This document shows, piece after piece, positions 23,690-36,013 of a stretch of 64,000 bases of DNA. The translations under genes were made by a program, and so were the position numbers. Source of the stretch: Culex pipiens pallens (Eukaryota; Arthropoda; Insecta; Diptera; Culicidae); assembly GCF_016801865.2 (NCBI RefSeq), contig NC_068939.1, positions 61,386,269 to 61,450,268 of the forward strand, given 5' to 3'. Below the pieces are notes generated by a model. That model worked only from the letters and a program-made list of their open reading frames with translations, did no database searches and was not told the origin of the DNA. Position 1 is the first letter of the stretch; every line of letters begins with the position of its first letter.

Positions 23690-24570
23690 AGTGGAAAATG
23701 GATTTTCCGTAAAATGATGAAGTTTTGGAGCTTTGGTGTCTTCAGAAGAGTTGTTGCATATGGAAAGGGGCAACTTTTGGTTTGATTGGAAATTAGGGTG
23801 GTTCACTATTAGGGTGATTTTAAAAATCTAACTTTTCAGGAAAATTTTTGGGAATTTTTTGTCTTCTAGAAGTTGTTGGGCTTGCCAATCCAAGCAACTT
23901 TTTCGAAGTTTCCAAAATTGTACCTCGTAATCTACGCCTTCTACGACCAAATTTATAGAAAGCATCTGAGCAAACCTTCAAAAATCAGTTTTTTGAACGT
24001 GGCAATTCAGGGTTAAGTTTTAGAGAAAGAATGAAGATATCTCGAGTTTAAAGAAAAACACCCCTGAGATTTTTTCAGCGTTTGAAGTGTTGGAACCTGG
24101 CGCTTAAAATTTGGCTTGCGCCTTTTCGAGATATTTAAGTTTTAAATATGCATATTTTTTACCTTAAAATCGCTGTAACTTTTGACACCTAAGTCCAAAT
24201 TGACTTGTCAAAAAATAAAAATGTTTGTTTTTTAGAGTTCTAAAAGTGCCTCCAATACCACTTTTCTCTAAAACTTAACAATGAATTGCCACGTTCAAAA
24301 AACTGATTTTTGATTGTTTGCTCAGATGCTTTCTATAAATTTGGTCGTAGAAGGCGTAGATTACGAGACACAACTTTGGTGTCTTGGACAAAGTTGCTTG
24401 GATTGGCAAGCCCAACAACTTTTTAGAAGACAAAAAAAAACCAAAAATATTTGTGAAAAGTTAGATTTTCAAAATCACCCTAATAGTGAACCACCCTAAT
24501 TTCCAACCAAACCAAAAGTTGCCCCTTTCCATATGCAACAACTCTTCTGAAGACACCGAAGCTCTAAAAC
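23690..24570. repeat. Palindromic interspersed repeat
   Basis: The left arm (about 23720-24030) and right arm (about 24265-24555) are inverted. Both carry GGTGGTTCACTATTAGGGTG or its complement, GGGCTTGCCAATCCAAGC and the GCAACTTTTGGTTTG segment. Non-coding MITE-like structure. Confidence 0.7.
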
Positions 24571-25898
24571 AAGTTTTAAATCATGAAACTTTTGTCAAAT
24601 TCTTCTTTCGTAATTATTTGTATGAAAAGAACAGAACATTTTTTAACATTGAAAATCGAACCAATAGTTTCCGAGTTATCGCTAGGGATAGGGAGTTAGA
24701 TGACACTGGAGCAATTCTCTACCAAAACCGGAAACGGATTTTATTAGTATTTTTTTTGTTTGGCTCAAAGTTTTTGGGGGCCTTTCCTATGACCAAAGAA
24801 GACAGACCCATGCAAGTCTCGATACAATTTTGTCAGCTGTTATTACAAAAATTGTACGTAAATATTCAAAAATCTGTAACTTTTGAAGGAATTTTCTGAT
24901 CCATTTTCGGTCTTCGGCAAAGTTGATGAGGAATTTTCAGGTGGGCGGACTTTTTTCCGGATTTTTTTCAATGTTTCCCCTAAATCCGTATTTTTTAATT
25001 TTCAAGATTTTTTTGATATAATTTAAAGTACAAATCTTTTGAGCCTTAGAGAAGTATGTTTAAACATTTTGCCGCCGAGATATATATTGTTTTAAATAGT
25101 GATTTTTGGAAAAAAATCCATTACATTAGTTGACCTATTTTTTGAAATGTAAAATTGAATTTGCAATCGAAGTTTATTATTGTTTTGATAAATTGCCCCG
25201 TTTTCAAGGTATAGCCACTGAAAGTTTGATTTATGCTAAATATTTTTTCAGCTTTTCGGTTTTTAAAAACAGTGACCATTTCTGAAAATATTTTTTTTTA
25301 AGTTCAGAAAACTTGCTATTAAATTTTCTAAGAGACATTGAAGATTTTACCTCTGGTTGCTGAGATAAAGCGGCTTATCGATGTCTCAGCTACTGATGGT
25401 CCGATTTTCAATGCTTAAAAATTAAACATTCGTTAATTATTGTTTCCGATCTTTCGAAAACAATATTATGAATAATCCAAATCTCGGATTAGTTTTCAAT
25501 AAGCCGTAAGAGCCATTGGTAAACAAAGTCCTTTTTGCATCGGTATTTGACCTACTTACGAAAAACCAATATCAAAAATGCTTGAGATTGTTCATCTACA
25601 CGTCCTTCAAGTGCCTCAAACTAAAAATGAATAAAATTTTGTTTCATTTTGGAGAAAAACGTAAATTAGTGTTGGAGGTCACGGTGGCTCTTACGGCTTT
25701 TTGAAAACTCACCCGAGAAATTTAGGTTTAATTTTTGAAACGGCCAAAATAGTATGGCTTCTTTGATCAAAGGGAAGGCCCCCAGAAAGCTTCAGCTGAA
25801 TAAAAAAAAAAATACAAAAAAGTTGTCGAAAGCGGCCGATTTTGTAGTGAATTGCTTAGGGACCATCCATAAACCACGTGGACACTTTTTTAAGAAAT

Positions 25899-26187
25899 CT
25901 AAATATGGGCAATACATTTTTTTTTTAATTAGAAATGTAAAAATTGTAGGTTGTGACATTTTAGAAAAAAAAACCAAATTTTTTGCCTTCCTCACCTTAC
26001 TGAGGAAAAACTATAAAAATATGAACTTATTAATTCGACCTCTAAATATGGGCAATACATTTTTTTTTAATTAGAAATGTAAAAATTGTAGGTTGTGACT
26101 TTTTAGAATAAAAAAAACCCATTTTTTTTGCCTTCCTCACCTTACTGAGGAAAAACTATAAAAAAATGAACTTATTAATTCGACCTC
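25899..26187. repeat. Tandem duplication of a 143-bp segment
   Basis: CTAAATATGGGCAATACATT through TTATTAATTCGACCT occurs twice in direct order (starts 25899 and 26042), with small differences in homopolymer lengths. Just upstream lies the interspersed motif GGGACCATCCATAAACCACG, seen again at about 31068. Confidence 0.8.
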
Positions 26188-26199
26188 GTAGTCGTATAC

Positions 26200-26400
26200 A
26201 TATCTAGAGTTTTTTTTGATTAGGTCCTATAAACATATGAAAGACAATAGTTTATTGGTCCTTTTCAAAAAAAACTCTGGATATCGACTCAGAATCAAAT
26301 TCAGAGCAAATCTTGAGTTTTTTTTTAAAGGTCCAATAAGCCTTTGTCTTCCATATGTTTATAGGACCTATTCAAAAAAACTCTGGAAATGTACTCAGTA
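26200..26400. repeat. Inverted repeats with CTCTGGATAT/CATATGTTTATAGGACC motifs
   Basis: GGTCCTATAAACATATGAAA at 26222 and its inverted form TTCCATATGTTTATAGGACC at about 26350 flank AAAAACTCTGG-type ends. Related sequences lie at 15695-15760 and 30150-30290. A MITE-like family with ATATC(T/C)GGAGTTTT ends. Confidence 0.55.
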
Positions 26401-26468
26401 AAAAAATTGTGGTAAAATTACATCTTAAACGGGGTACATCTTCTATGTCAGAAAAATGTGTAAACTTA

Positions 26469-27206
26469 GGGGGAGAGGGGGTAATATGCACCCCCTAAGG
26501 GAAAACTGTGATTTCTCAACCATTACGGCATTACTGTGGAAGAATTATGTTCGATGTTCTAAAACAACTATTATTCTTCGTCATCCATGTGAAAAAAGTC
26601 TTAAAAAACCTCCAAATTGTTCGAAAATATCAAATTCCTAAAAACATTTTTGATTCATTTCAAACAACCATGCGGGGCAATATGCACCGCAACATTGGGG
26701 CAAAATGCACCACAACAACGGGGCAAAATGCACCACAACATGGGGCAAAATGCACCGGGTAAAATCAGTTTTCACTAGTCACCACTAGATGACACCGCTG
26801 TTTTTACTAAGGAGCTTCACAGCGGTGCATTTTGCCCCGACCACGCTTTTTGCAAAAAAAATAATTAAAAATGCATTTTTTGATGTTTTTGGACTCATCT
26901 ATCTACAGAATAATGAAGATTATGGCAAAAACTATTAACCTTAACACTTACAATATCAATAAATGCTTTTTAGATTGTCCAAAAATCATAATGAAAGTGC
27001 AAAGAAAATTAGATGAAAACACAACATTTTAAAGTTTTGCAAATAACTTGAGCTGTTTCTATACTACGATGTTCAAAATTTTCCAGCATGTTTTAGCAAT
27101 GTTAAGCTTCCAATTTTTATGGTTTTTCCCCGGAAAATTCTTCCAAATACCGAGAAAAGCAGGGGGTGCATTTTGCCCCGGGGGTGCATATTACCCCCTC
27201 TCCCCC
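26469..27206. mobile_element. TA-flanked element with GGGGGAGAGGGGGTAATATGC termini (complete copy)
   Basis: Perfect TIRs of about 27 bp begin GGGGGAGAGGGGGTAATATG and lie between TA dinucleotides (26467-26468 and 27207-27208). The middle contains tandem GGGGCAAAATGCACC motifs (26680-26760). This copy is uninterrupted, so it serves as the empty-site reference for the interrupted copy at 52306-55486. Non-coding, 738 bp. Confidence 0.85.
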
Positions 27207-27549
27207 TACATCTGGCAGACGCTAGGAAAAAAATATCTGTAATCCCAAAAAAATATAAAACCGACGATAGTTATATCTAGCTTACTAAGTCCGCGCCCCA
27301 ACCCGCACGGCCAACTCGCCGCTGTTCAAATTGGACGATCAAAGGTATATCTGTGAAAAGGGTGTTTTTTTGTGTAAGAACACTCGTCATATAGTGATGG
27401 CGTCGCTATTTTTAGACCACTTTTTCCACTTTTTCTCATCGAAAACGACTACTTTATCGATATCATTATGCTGAGCTAGATAGGACGCCGTCTCTCGCAC
27501 TTAAAAAAAAACTGATGGCAGCACGATGTAACGCCACGTCCCTATGCTA

Positions 27550-27790
27550 TACATTTTTAGAAAGGTATTTTAAAGACCTTCCTAACGAGTCCAAAACATT
27601 AAAGATCTGACAGCCCTATCATTATGTTATACACTTTTTTGAGGCCGGATCCAGATATTTTGATAAAAACGTTGTCCGGATCTATCATGCAACCGATTGT
27701 TAAATAGGTAATCCAAAGTCCCTACCAACGCACCCAAAATATTGGAGATCTGGAAACCCTATCAAAAGTTATCATCATAACCTACAACCT
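27550..27790. repeat. Interspersed repeat sharing GCCGGATCC/GGAGATCTGG motifs with 33330-33590
   Basis: ACGAGTCCAAAACATT-AAGATCTG-CAGCCCTATC and CGTTGTCCGGATCTATCATGC-ACC recur in diverged form at 33390-33590. An old transposon family, non-coding here. Confidence 0.55.
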
Positions 27791-27884
27791 TGCCGAAGAT
27801 TCCAAATCGATTAGAACAACCCTTCTTAAGATACCGATGGATGGAAAAAACTAATTATGCAAAATGGCTTCTTTTAACATAGGG

Positions 27885-28570
27885 CATTAGGGTGTAATAA
27901 CAAAATCGATTTTCCAGCACAGTAATTTTGCAGTTTCTTTTGGGGTCCTTAACAACTCCCCAAAGTTTGAGAACGATTCGTTCAACCCTCACATTGCGCA
28001 AAGCGATTCAATTTTCCATATAAATTTTCATAAGGAAAACCATTTTTTTGGATTTTGATATTTAAAAAATCCACGTTTCACGCTGAATAAAAACCGGACT
28101 CATATTCGGATGCTGTGGAAAGTGCTTTACAACTTTCCCCAAGAGAGTATGGTGCTAACATGCTCCTGAAAGAAGATACAGCGTCCTCAAAACTCGTCTA
28201 AAACGTGATTTTCGAGTAAAAAACAAGTTTTAGACGAGTTTTTTACACGCTGCATCTTTTTTTAGGAGCAAGTTAGCACCATACTCTCTTCGGGAAAGTT
28301 GTAGAGCACATTCCTGAGCAACCGAATATGAGTCCGGTTTTGATACAGCGTGAAACGTGGATTTTTTAAATATCAAAATCCAAAAAATGGTTTTCCCCAT
28401 ACAAATTTATATGGAAAATTGAATCGCTTTGCGCAATGTGAGGGCTGAACGAATCGTTCTCAAACTTTGGGGAGTTGTTTAGGACCCCAAAAGGAACTGA
28501 AAAGTTTCTGTGCTCACCAGATTTGAAAAACTTTATTTTTTTCCATACAACCATATTGCACCCTAACAGG
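27885..28570. repeat. Palindromic repeat with TTAGGGTGTAATA ends (copy 1)
   Basis: TTAGGGTGTAATA and TATTGCACCCTAA terminate inverted arms that share CGATTTTCCAGCACAG, GGGGAGTTGTT-AGGACCCC and GGATTTTTTAAATATCAAAA. The centre is GTTTTAGACGAG/CTCGTCTAAAAC. Related to 31950-32485. Confidence 0.75.
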
Positions 28571-28599
28571 GCATGCATGAACGAAGTTTCATTCGAATA

Positions 28600-30140
28600 A
28601 AAAAATACAAAGAAAAGTCGATTTGCGATAACGTAGACATTATTACTCATTACCTTATTTTTATTCAACTTTTATTTTTTCCTTACACCTATCGAGTTTT
28701 TCTGCCTTTAGTTCAACCTTTTAACAACCAATATCTCTCTTTTGCCCATCACAGGACCGCCGATAGCATGCCAACCGGGGAGACGACGACGACGAGGGTT
28801 TTGTTTATTATTTCTTTCATTTTTTTTTTTAATTCGAACATGGGTGCCATCTTGATCGCCTGCGACTGCTGCACTGCTGTGTGAAGAGTGTTGACGTGTG
28901 TGCGTGCGTACGTGGGAGGATTTTCAACACTATTGTTTCCGGACGCGATACGTTGCTGAAAGTTTCTCCCCCTCAGCGGATTCGAGGATTTGGCGGTTGG
29001 GTTAGCTGGACGTCTGGACGTGGCACTATACAATAGACTGTAAATAATGCTGAAGGGTTTTTTTTTTAACTGGAAGGATGAAAACATTAACTAAATTCAG
29101 TGTATTAGGAAGGTACTTTTTGCAGAATATCTAGCGTGTAAGTGAGCTTTGCAGAGAAATGTTTCTACTGGATACACATTAATGATGGAGATCTTAACCT
29201 TTTCACGATATTAGTTATTATTTGCAGCAGCTCCCCTTCTCTTTAATATATTTGATTTCACAACTAATGTTTAACACACACACTTCCACACATAAACTAA
29301 CAACACAAATAGATAGAAAGAATCGATTTACTGATGTCAATCATTTAGGTTTTAGGTTTATTCCACATCTGAGCAGAGTAACCGATAAGAAACAGGCATT
29401 GAATCAAACAATACATTTTAACCGCTTTCCTTTGTTTCCCCCTTACTGCGTTCAAGCTGTTCTTTCCTGTCACAAAATCCAAGATTTGTTTGCTTTATTT
29501 TGTGCAATGCCCAGCAGAGAAATGAAACCGGAATACCGGACAGATATGAACTAAAAGCACCTTGATAGATTAGCATTATTTTACGGTAGAACAATAAGTC
29601 TCCATTTCATGAGTATAAAACGATTGGATTTATCTTTACAAACCGCATTCAATAAATAAACATAAGACTAGTGAAATGTGCGTTTCTTTTTTCTACTAAG
29701 ATGAAAGTATTGAGATATTCGGTTTCATAAGCAATACTTTTCTATTTTCACCCTAACAATAAGTTATTTTTTTTATGCTGCAACACACTAATCAATATAT
29801 TTTAAGACCTTTCCCCCAATTACAACTCTGTTATCATAAAATCAGAGTGACCAAACAATTTCCACTGGAGCAATCCAATGAGAAACAACGTGCTAAAACG
29901 CCCGAATGTAGTTAAATTGCCCATAACGTGCCAGCCAACAACACCCGCGAGGATGGTGTTTTATCATCTGTTTCTCAGCTTCCTTTTCTGGGCTTTTTAT
30001 TGTGTTCGCGAATCGTACAGAAGCATATTTTCGTTCAACCCACAATTTGTAATTGAGGGGGAGGGAGGTCGACACGAGAAAAGCATGAAAGCGACTGGCG
30101 TTCTTTGTGGTTGCAGGGCTTTCCGGAGCAAACAAAGCAA
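28600..30140. other. Mostly featureless sequence; GC-rich island at 28750-29010
   Basis: TTTGCCCATCACAG at about 28755 could be a splice acceptor before a moderately GC-rich 250-bp stretch, which might be a non-coding upstream exon of the GPCR gene. The frames are short and poly-T-broken, and no product is supported. Confidence 0.3.
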
Positions 30141-30146
30141 AGCTTA

Positions 30147-30290
30147 TATCTGGAGTTTTGTTTGAAAAGGTTCAATAAACCAAATTTCCAGTTTTTGCTT
30201 TTTGGTTCAGTCAGGGGTATTAAATAACACCCAAAAAGCAAAAACTGAAAATTTGGTTAATTGGACCTTTTTAAAAAAACTCCAGATATG
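30147..30290. repeat. Hairpin MITE-like repeat (about 144 bp)
   Basis: ATATCTGGAGTTTTGTTTG on the left and AAAAAAACTCCAGATAT on the right, with inner inverted AAATTTCCAGTTTTTGCTTT and AAAAGCAAAAACTGAAAATTT. Confidence 0.65.
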
Positions 30291-30299
30291 CTACAAAAC

Positions 30300-31060
30300 G
30301 AAAAAAAGGGAATAACTAATATGTTTGCTTAAAATTTTGACATATTTGCTGAGCTCAATTCTGAATATTTCGTAAAAATTACCAGTCACATAAGTCACTT
30401 TTGCGAAAACGGTGAAATTGTTCAACAACCCAACAGAATGAGACGTCCCTATCTCCCTGCAAAAGTAAAGCTGGCTCCCGACGGGGAGATGTGTGGGGCG
30501 GCTGTTGTTAAATTAATCGGTAAAATTCCATCGTTTTCCCCCGTGGGAGCATTATTCCGAGGCTTATGGGGAATTTTATAGTGGTCGACCGAAAATTATG
30601 ACGTTTGGATAGGGCTGGAGCGATTTGCTTCAATCTTGCGATGATGACGATTGGCACGCACTTGTTGGGAAGGTGATTTAATGGGGGTTTCAGAATGGCT
30701 TTGAAAATCCACCTGACCTAGCTCTCTTGCTTGTAAGTGGGCGGCGATCCGTTCCTAGTTGGGGACTGCGATTAAGAGAGTTTGTGGGTTTTGATCCAAT
30801 TTGAGGTATAATTTGAACTTAGAGAAGCACTGCACCCATTCCAGGGAAAAAAAAACCTTAAAACTGAAAGTAATAATCTAAAGCACGAGACGGCCGAGGG
30901 CATGTTACCCTAAGTTATATTCCCCAAGAAAGTTAACTCATAATAAAAACAAAACGTTTTGTTTTGTTGTAATGAATAGACTATTTTAACAATTAAACAA
31001 GTTGGGCGGGGTTACTGGGAGATATTACTGTGGTCAGAATTAGCTCAAATTTGGAATTTA
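30300..31060. other. Intergenic or intronic sequence, no gene seen
   Basis: Moderate GC at 30430-30720 without repeats from elsewhere in the window. No long frame or splice pattern was found. Confidence 0.4.
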
Positions 31061-31084
31061 TCCTAGGGACCATCCAAAAACCAC

Positions 31085-31205
31085 GTGGACACTTTTTTTT
31101 GGTAATCTCAAGGTCCCGGTGGCATTTTTCGAGACGAGATCACGCCTTCCATCTGACGGGGAAGTAAATTTTGGCCCCTCGGTCTAACCTAAAGGTTAGG
31201 TCGTT
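31085..31205 (+). mobile_element. 5'-truncated copy of SINE-like family 2
   Basis: It shares the body of the repeat at 8430-8692 in opposite orientation: GGTGGCATTTTTCGAGACG, CGCCTTCC-TCTGACGGGGAAG and the CCTAACCTAAAGGTTAGG hairpin. The tRNA-like head is missing, so it is 5'-truncated. It directly abuts a second tRNA-like repeat. Confidence 0.55.
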
Positions 31206-31229
31206 TGCTCAGTCCAATTGTAGGAGTCG

Positions 31230-31435
31230 TCTTTCTGGGTCTTGTCTCGGTGAAGTCGCTTGTAGGCAGTTGGACCCACAATCCAAAGGTCGCCAGTTCG
31301 AATCCCGGGGTGGATGGAAGCTGAGGTGTAAAAAGAGGTTTGCTATTGCCTCAACAATCAAGCCTTCGGACACCTAGTTTCGGGTAGGAATCTCGCAATC
31401 GAGAACGCCAAGCAATGCTGTTGAGCGAATAATTT
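31230..31435 (+). mobile_element. tRNA-like SINE repeat, family 3 (CAC anticodon-like loop)
   Basis: GTAGGCAGTTGGACCCACAA continues to a B box AGTTCGAATCC (31295-31305). The stem TTGGA/TCCAA closes a loop with CAC in the anticodon position (Val-like). A non-tRNA body follows, ending at CGAATAATTTG. It has no acceptor-stem partner, so it is a SINE head rather than a tRNA gene. Confidence 0.5.
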
Positions 31436-31949
31436 GATTTTCATTTTTTAATAGAAAAGCTTCAAAAATTTCATTTGAATGTCTAAAAAAAAGACTAATA
31501 TTAACTAAAATTTTAACAAGTTTCCCTTAGGCCGTTGCAAATATTTTTCAAAGTTTATGTCGAATTTCAATCAATTTAATTGATTTTGTTTTTCACTTTT
31601 TAACTCTTCTTCAAGGTAGTTTTCCTCAAACGGATATAATTTTTTCGTCTTAGAGTTTTCAGGAACAACGCAAAGCGAATCTAGGAGTCTAGGAGTTGAT
31701 CCCGAAAAAATACAGGTTTATTTTTAGAGCATGTTTTAAAATTTTGCCGAACAGAGCAAACTCAAAAAAAAACATTCTGTATCTTTTCAGGATTAATTCC
31801 TAGCACTTTGTGATATTCTACAAAATTGTTCGTCGTATCAAAACTTACAAGAAACTCAAGAATATGAAAATTTGACAGGGTTTTGGGAAATTTTCTTTAA
31901 GAAAATGTAAAAAGTTACAATTCTCCATAGTAAATTGGTTAATGTTCCA

Positions 31950-32485
31950 TAAGGGTGTAATATCAAAATCGATTTTCCAGCACAGCATTATTTTAGTTCC
32001 TTTTGGGGTCCTAAACAACTCCCCAAAGTTTGAAAAAGATTGGTTTAGTCCTCACTTTGCGCAAAGCGATTCAATTTTTAATACAAATTTGTACAGGAAA
32101 GTTTATTTTTAAATTTTGATATTTAAAAAATTCAACTTTCACGCTATACTAAAACTGGATTCATATTCGGATGCTCTGGAATGTGCTCTACAACTTTCCC
32201 GAAGAGAGTATGGTGCTAACTTGCTCCTATAAAAAGAGCTGATCCGGTTTGATATAGCGTAAAAGTTGGATTTTTTAAATATCAAAATTCAAAAAAAATA
32301 TTTTTCCCATACAAATTTGTATGGAAAATTGACTTGCTTTGCGCAAAGTGGGGACTTAACCAATCGTTACCAAACTTTGGGGAGTTCTTAAGGACCCTAT
32401 AAGGAACCAAAAAGTTGCTGTGCTAGCTAAATTTGGAAATTTGAACTTTTTTTCCATACAATCATATTACACCCTAATATTACAC
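31950..32485. repeat. Palindromic repeat with AGGGTGTAATA ends (copy 2)
   Basis: Same arm motifs as 27885-28570, but with the centre shortened (a direct join at CTCCTATAAAAAGAGC). The right end carries CATATTACACCCTAA followed by a repeated ATATTACACCCTA. Confidence 0.7.
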
Positions 32486-32994
32486 CCTAGTGAACCACGC
32501 TATTTGTCATGCTGTCAACATTCTAGGAATTTTTTTGCGATACAAGATTGGGTGATATCGTGCTCCATTGGGATATGAGTCGTGAGCTCATTTCCAATCA
32601 GTTGAAGTAGTAGAAATAAAGTCTGCACTTAAATTTTCACGATCGACGTGATTCGAAAATCATCTGGAACAGAATTGAATCGGTATCGTCCCCTCTGTCC
32701 AGCAAGGTTCAAATCCAGAATAAGAAGGGATTTGCTTAATCCAGTACTGATAGATTTTCTCCCCTTTTTATCTAGTAACACCCTGCTGGGAACACTTCGT
32801 TACCGATGGTGTTCAATAAACAATTGATTGGATTACGAAGTGCTGCCAGCCATGGATGCTGGCTCCAGTTGGGTGGGGTTTTTTCCGCTCAAAATGCAAC
32901 TTAATATGACACTCTATGCTTGGGGTGAATGTTCGACTCATATGAATTGGGAATCTTGGGAGAAGGTAAAATCAGGCAAATTTGATTTGAACTA

Positions 32995-33145
32995 TCATTT
33001 TTTCAAAATATTTCTTTCCATCGCCTTTGCGATGGTTCCGAATCCGACTTCTAAACCATTTTCGACCCCAACTCCGAATCTGACTTCTGGTCTTCAAAAG
33101 TATCCGACTCCAGCTCTAACTTTGACTTCACAGTCCTGCTAAAAA
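32995..33145 (+). repeat. Degenerate TCCGACT-type simple-sequence region
   Basis: Repeats of CCGACTT, CCAACTCCGAATC and CCGACTCCAGC form a decayed short-period repeat. A frame of about 100 codons spans it but has no features of a protein domain. Confidence 0.45.
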
Positions 33146-33329
33146 TGCTAATAACCTAACATTTTGTTCGAGTGATATTCTGTGTGATTACATGATTAAC
33201 AAAATTTAAGCTGCATTGAGGGGTTCGTGCATAAGATAGATAGATAGATCGAGTTTCAACAAAATTTAAGTTTCGATAAGTAGTTCAACAGTTATGTATA
33301 AAAATGTGTATTCACATATATCCGGATGT

Positions 33330-33590
33330 TTGATAAATTACCTGAAATCGTACCAAATATCACCATGTTATATATTGTTGGTTGGACCATTCCAATGAGT
33401 CCAAAACATTGGAGATCTGGCAACCCTGATTTAAGCCATGACCACTACAGTGATATTTGTATGTAAACGATGTCTGGATCCGTCACCTGACCCATCGTTG
33501 GTTAGGTAATTGAAATACCTTTCCAACGAGTCTTTGATTGTAAAGATCTATGAGAATCTTTTAGTAAAGAGTGAGGAAGGCACAAAGCAC
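33330..33590. repeat. Diverged copy of the GTCCAAAACATTGGAGATCTGG repeat
   Basis: Shares phrases with 27550-27790, including GAGTCCAAAACATT, GATCTGGCAACCCT and GACCCATCGTTGG. Just upstream lies a short AGAT microsatellite (33233-33249). Confidence 0.55.
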
Positions 33591-34355
33591 ATAGGCCAAT
33601 TTTAGCGTGACATACTTTATTGATGACGCCTAATAGGGCTGGAAGAAAGAGCCTGCGGTTTTGCTACCTTTTTCTAAGTAAGTCAAGCATCAACATTCCC
33701 CTTGCTCCTAAGCCTTATTCCTGACCCAGTGAATGGTGGAGATGGGAGCGGCCGGCAATGGATGGCTTTCATGGTGCTGCCTGTCTTGTTCTGGTAGAAT
33801 TGATTCTAATTCCCTTTTACCAATTTCTCAGCAACCTGGACCTTTTTTTTGATAAATTTTGCAGAATGCTAATTTATTTTTTTAATGTAACAATACAACG
33901 GAAATTTGCTTTGTTAATAAAAAACTTCTTGCCAACAAACAGTACTGTTCTCCGTTTATATAATTATACATAAATTTATCTTTGTTCACTAGAATTTAAA
34001 TCTATATCTATATTCTGCGGAAATAATAACAACAGAAGTCAAATTAATTGAATTAACACTCAATTGCCTTGCTGTGTGGTTCAATACGGTTGATTTTTTA
34101 CCACATTATTTAATTACACCTTTTGAAAACCGCCAATTATGCGATCATTGTGATGCACATTGACCGCAAAAATGGAGCTGGAACCACACACAATTTTATG
34201 CTTTCGATAGATGAGAATATCATTACGTGATAAATCGTGTTTTTTTTCGCCGTGGTAAAATGTACACGTTTTATTAATAATTGCATTTTTCCGGGGTTTA
34301 AAAAAAGAGATACAACCAACCCTAATAACTCCAAAAGAAAAAAAACATAATGCTA

Positions 34356-34506
34356 CACTGGAATAAAAAAAAAGTACCAATTTCCTAAATTCTAGGAATT
34401 TAGCCTCCTTTCCTTATTAAGTAATCCAAAAAATCCGATTACTAAATAAGGAAAAGTGGCAAAATTCCTAGAATAGGAATTTGGTACTTTTTTTTTTATT
34501 TCAGTG
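34356..34506. mobile_element. 151-bp TA-flanked hairpin MITE
   Basis: CACTGGAATAAAAAAAAAGT and the mirror ACTTTTTTTTTTATTTCAGTG lie between TA dinucleotides. Inner arms TCCTTATTAAGTAATCC and GGATT-ACTAAATAAGGA pair. Confidence 0.75.
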
Positions 34507-34991
34507 TACGTGTGTCAGTCTTCAGAATCATATTGCTGGTAGAAAACGTAAATATTTTATTTATTATTTTTTTCCAATTCCAGAGAACCCAACCGAGCGC
34601 CTGAATGTTTCTGACTTTGGCAAAAGAATGCGATGTGTTTATTTGGGATTTGTTGTCTTTTTCCACGCACAATTTCGGGTTTTGAAAAGTACAATATTGC
34701 CATGGAATGCTTACATTTTCTAGAGATTTTGTGAAGAATTTGATGATCAGTTATATGAAAAAGCATATCAATAAGTTTACCAAACAATTAAAATTCATTC
34801 ATTTATAATTTTAATTGAAGAGCGTTGTGATGTTTATTGAACACGAAAAGAGTTGTTCTAGAATAAAATCAAACCATTAGAAACAAAATTTCTTGGGTGT
34901 TTTTCATCAAATTTGTAAAATGATTAAAATGTAATTATTTGATTTAAAGCATTCTTCAATGTATAATGAATAGTTTTCAAAAGTTTCTAAA

Positions 34992-35085
34992 AAAAGACCT
35001 CGGATTCGTGATCAGGGACGCTTTAGTTACCACATCGAGCAAAGTTTAAATGAAATCGAAGAGGAGTCGGGGCAACTTACCCATA
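34992..35085. repeat. Fragment of the 57-58 kb palindrome family
   Basis: AAGACCTCGGATTCGTGATCAGGGAC and GAAGAGGAGTCGGGGCAACTT match the right arm of 56992-58226 with a short internal change. Confidence 0.6.
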
Positions 35086-35278
35086 TGCAAATTACTAGTT
35101 ATCTGAATATCTTTCTGATTGTTTTGGTACTTATAAAGAATCAATATTTTACCTATTTTTTCAACTTTTAACGCAAGAGTTTTGCAAAATGCTAAAGCAT
35201 TTGTAAAGGTGATTTACACAATAGTTCCACAGTTTTGCACTAAATTGAGATTCTGCTCACTGCTCTTCGAGAATGATC

Positions 35279-35725
35279 TAGAGACGTGCACCCAAAATTC
35301 CGAGTCGAGATAATCGTTCCCTCAAAATTTATTGAGGGCTCAGCGCCAAAATCGAGAGAATAATGCTACCAACTCAAACCACCATAACAAATGAGTTCAT
35401 TCGTTAATTGAAACAATCAATCTCCAACAAGCGTCATACATTGACATCTGACCACTCCTTGTTCACCAAGCTGTGGTGGCCGAGGCAGTTAAGTCATTGA
35501 GTTAGTATGTCAAAGGTCTCTGGTTCGATTCCCGTAGTCAACACTTTTGGTTTTTTGTTTTGACGGATGAACTTTTTTTGCAAATGAACCTCGATAGAAT
35601 AATTCTCTCGCCAATCTCGAGCTGTGTTCTCTGTGTCCGTGAATGGTGCCACTAATCTCTCGACTCGAGGCCATTATTCTCTCGGACAAGCGCTGCCCAG
35701 TTTTGGGTGTGCAAACCTCTATACA
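35279..35725. mobile_element. Candidate TIR element next to GPCR exon 1
   Basis: The left end TAGAGACGTGCACCC-AAAATT and right end TTTTGGGTGTGCAAACCTCTA are imperfect inverted repeats. Subterminal CGAGAGAATAATG and CATTATTCTCTCG are also inverted. It encloses the tRNA-like repeat. No clear target duplication was found. Confidence 0.5.
35467..35545 (+). mobile_element. tRNA-like repeat with A and B boxes
   Basis: TGGCCGAGGCAGTTAAG (A box, about 35476) and GGTTCGATTCC (B box, 35522-35532) are correctly spaced for a Pol III internal promoter. The acceptor stem does not pair well. It sits inside a larger candidate TIR element (35279-35725). Probably a SINE head or tRNA pseudogene. Confidence 0.5.
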
Positions 35726-35876
35726 CTTTTTGTTGACAAAAACGCCAAAGCCGATTTAGAATGCATCGAACTACCGCGAGAGAAAATCCTTCGTTTGTTT
35801 TTGAACGCTTTACCTAGGTTGTAGCAACGGGTCACTTATCGTCTACCACCATTTCTCTTTTTTCTTCCCACCACAG

Positions 35877-36013
35877 AACAATGCCACAATGGTCGAGCAT
35901 GCTGCATTCCCGTTGATTGCTTGGCCATCAGAAGGACTGGGAGTTATTGTTGAGGACGTCATAGCGTCATCATCATCAGTCTCTGCCGCCGCCGTTGCCG
36001 CCGTAGGACTACG
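35877..36013 (+). other. 5'UTR part of GPCR exon 1 (acceptor at 35876)
   Basis: A pyrimidine-rich tract (TTTCTCTTTTTTCTTCCCACCACAG) ends at 35876 and gives a good acceptor, so a further non-coding exon probably lies upstream; I could not place it. The leader has two ATGs (35881 and 35889) and a low-complexity TCA/GCC run just before the main start. The ATG at 35881 reaches a stop after 11 codons. Confidence 0.55.

Noticed and set aside
28573..28884. 103-codon frame ending MGAILIACDCCTAV
   Set aside because: It runs through a MITE end and poly-T tracts. The acceptor-like CCCATCACAG inside is kept only as a weak hint of a non-coding exon.
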